Source of the DNA: an uncultured Clostridium sp.
Lineage (GTDB): Bacteria; Bacillota; Clostridia; TANB77; CAG-508
Direction of reading: 5' to 3'
Length of the DNA stretch: 6,530 nucleotides
Assembly: GCA_947428535.1 (NCBI GenBank)
Contig: CANEMG010000056.1
Span: 1 to 6,530 of the forward strand
A program made the translations under genes and the position numbers. Within the stretch, counting starts at the first letter, position 1, and each line of letters begins with the position of its first letter. Shown piece after piece: positions 6,149-6,530 of this stretch. The notes under the pieces are model-generated. The model did not search any database, was not told the DNA's origin, and worked only from the letters and a program-made list of their open reading frames with translations.

Positions 6149-6530
6149 ATGAAAAATGGAAATGTAGAAGATATCTTCATAGGTTACAACGATATTCACA
6201 CAAGAAAAAATGGGAAGAAAGTATTTATAATCGTATTGTTTATAATACTTATTTTAGTATTATCAGGAATGGTAGGTGCATATTTTTATTTTACAAATAA
6301 AACACTTACTAAAAAACAAATATTTATAAATATCATTTCTTCTACAAATATAAAAAAGTTTTTAGAAAATGATATTTATAAAGAAATAGAAAATAGAATG
6401 TTAAATGAAAATTCAGAAACAGAATCTAAGATTACATTATCAACAACAGAAGAAAACGGAAACCTTTCAGAAATTGATCTTAGAAATCTTGAATTTAATT
6501 TAATAAATAAAAATGATATAAATAATTCTA
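6149..6530 (+). CDS. Unrecognised single-span membrane protein (3' end outside window)
   Basis: The frame is open from ATG 6149 to the window edge (127 codons plus one base). The predicted protein starts with a polar, mildly charged cytoplasmic segment (1-24, ending in KNGKK), then a strong hydrophobic helix (about 25-48), then a Lys/Glu/Asn-rich region that by the positive-inside rule should be extracytoplasmic. The visible part of that region includes KKFLENDIYKEIENRM (69-84), which looks helical. It is not a clear signal peptide, since 24 residues precede the span, so an anchored protein is more likely. I do not recognise the family; similar anchored proteins of unknown function are common in Clostridia. 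It has its own promoter, an inverted repeat at that promoter, and a good ribosome site, and it is separated from spoVG by a strong terminator, so it is not part of a spoVG operon. Confidence 0.85.
   Translation, partial: MKNGNVEDIFIGYNDIHTRKNGKKVFIIVLFIILILVLSGMVGAYFYFTNKTLTKKQIFINIISSTNIKKFLENDIYKEIENRMLNENSETESKITLSTTEENGNLSEIDLRNLEFNLINKNDINNS

Overview
The window is very AT-rich (roughly a quarter G+C by eye), with strong purine-rich Shine-Dalgarno sites, short T-tailed hairpin terminators and two sporulation-linked genes (spoIVB and spoVG). This points to a low-GC, spore-forming Firmicute, most likely one of the uncultured or gut-type Clostridia. The standard code fits: no internal TGA is needed in any gene. 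No rRNA, tRNA, CRISPR array, insertion sequence or phage gene was seen.

Layout, left to right. (1) Bases 1-1779 (+): the 3' part of a large, unrecognised and probably extracytoplasmic protein, cut by the left edge. (2) 1822-3021 (+): spoIVB, the PDZ/S55 serine protease that signals across the spore membranes to switch on sigma-K. Its start codon lies in the loop of a perfect 19-bp hairpin. (3) 3084-3986 (+): a membrane-anchored protein with a degenerate formylglycine-generating-enzyme-like (SUMF1-like) domain, apparently with its own vegetative promoter buried in the end of spoIVB. (4) 3992-4025: a bidirectional terminator between converging genes. (5) 4030-5415 (-): murC, the UDP-N-acetylmuramate--L-alanine ligase of peptidoglycan synthesis. 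(6) 5416-5635: a divergent control region with a sigma-A-type promoter for murC and a textbook sigma-H-type promoter for spoVG. (7) 5636-5923 (+): spoVG, followed by a strong terminator at 5941-5971. (8) 5972-6148: an intergenic region ending in a sigma-A-type promoter that carries an inverted repeat. (9) From 6149 (+): the 5' part of an unrecognised single-span membrane protein, cut by the right edge.

The genes fall into at least four transcription units, not one operon. The common thread is the cell envelope and sporulation: wall precursor synthesis (murC), the sigma-H-controlled regulator SpoVG, mother-cell/forespore signalling (SpoIVB), and three surface or membrane proteins of unknown role. 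No complete novel system (defence, retroelement, toxin-antitoxin) can be supported here. The most unusual signals are the hairpin around the spoIVB start, the placement of spoIVB away from its usual neighbours, and the degenerate SUMF1-like gene beside it.
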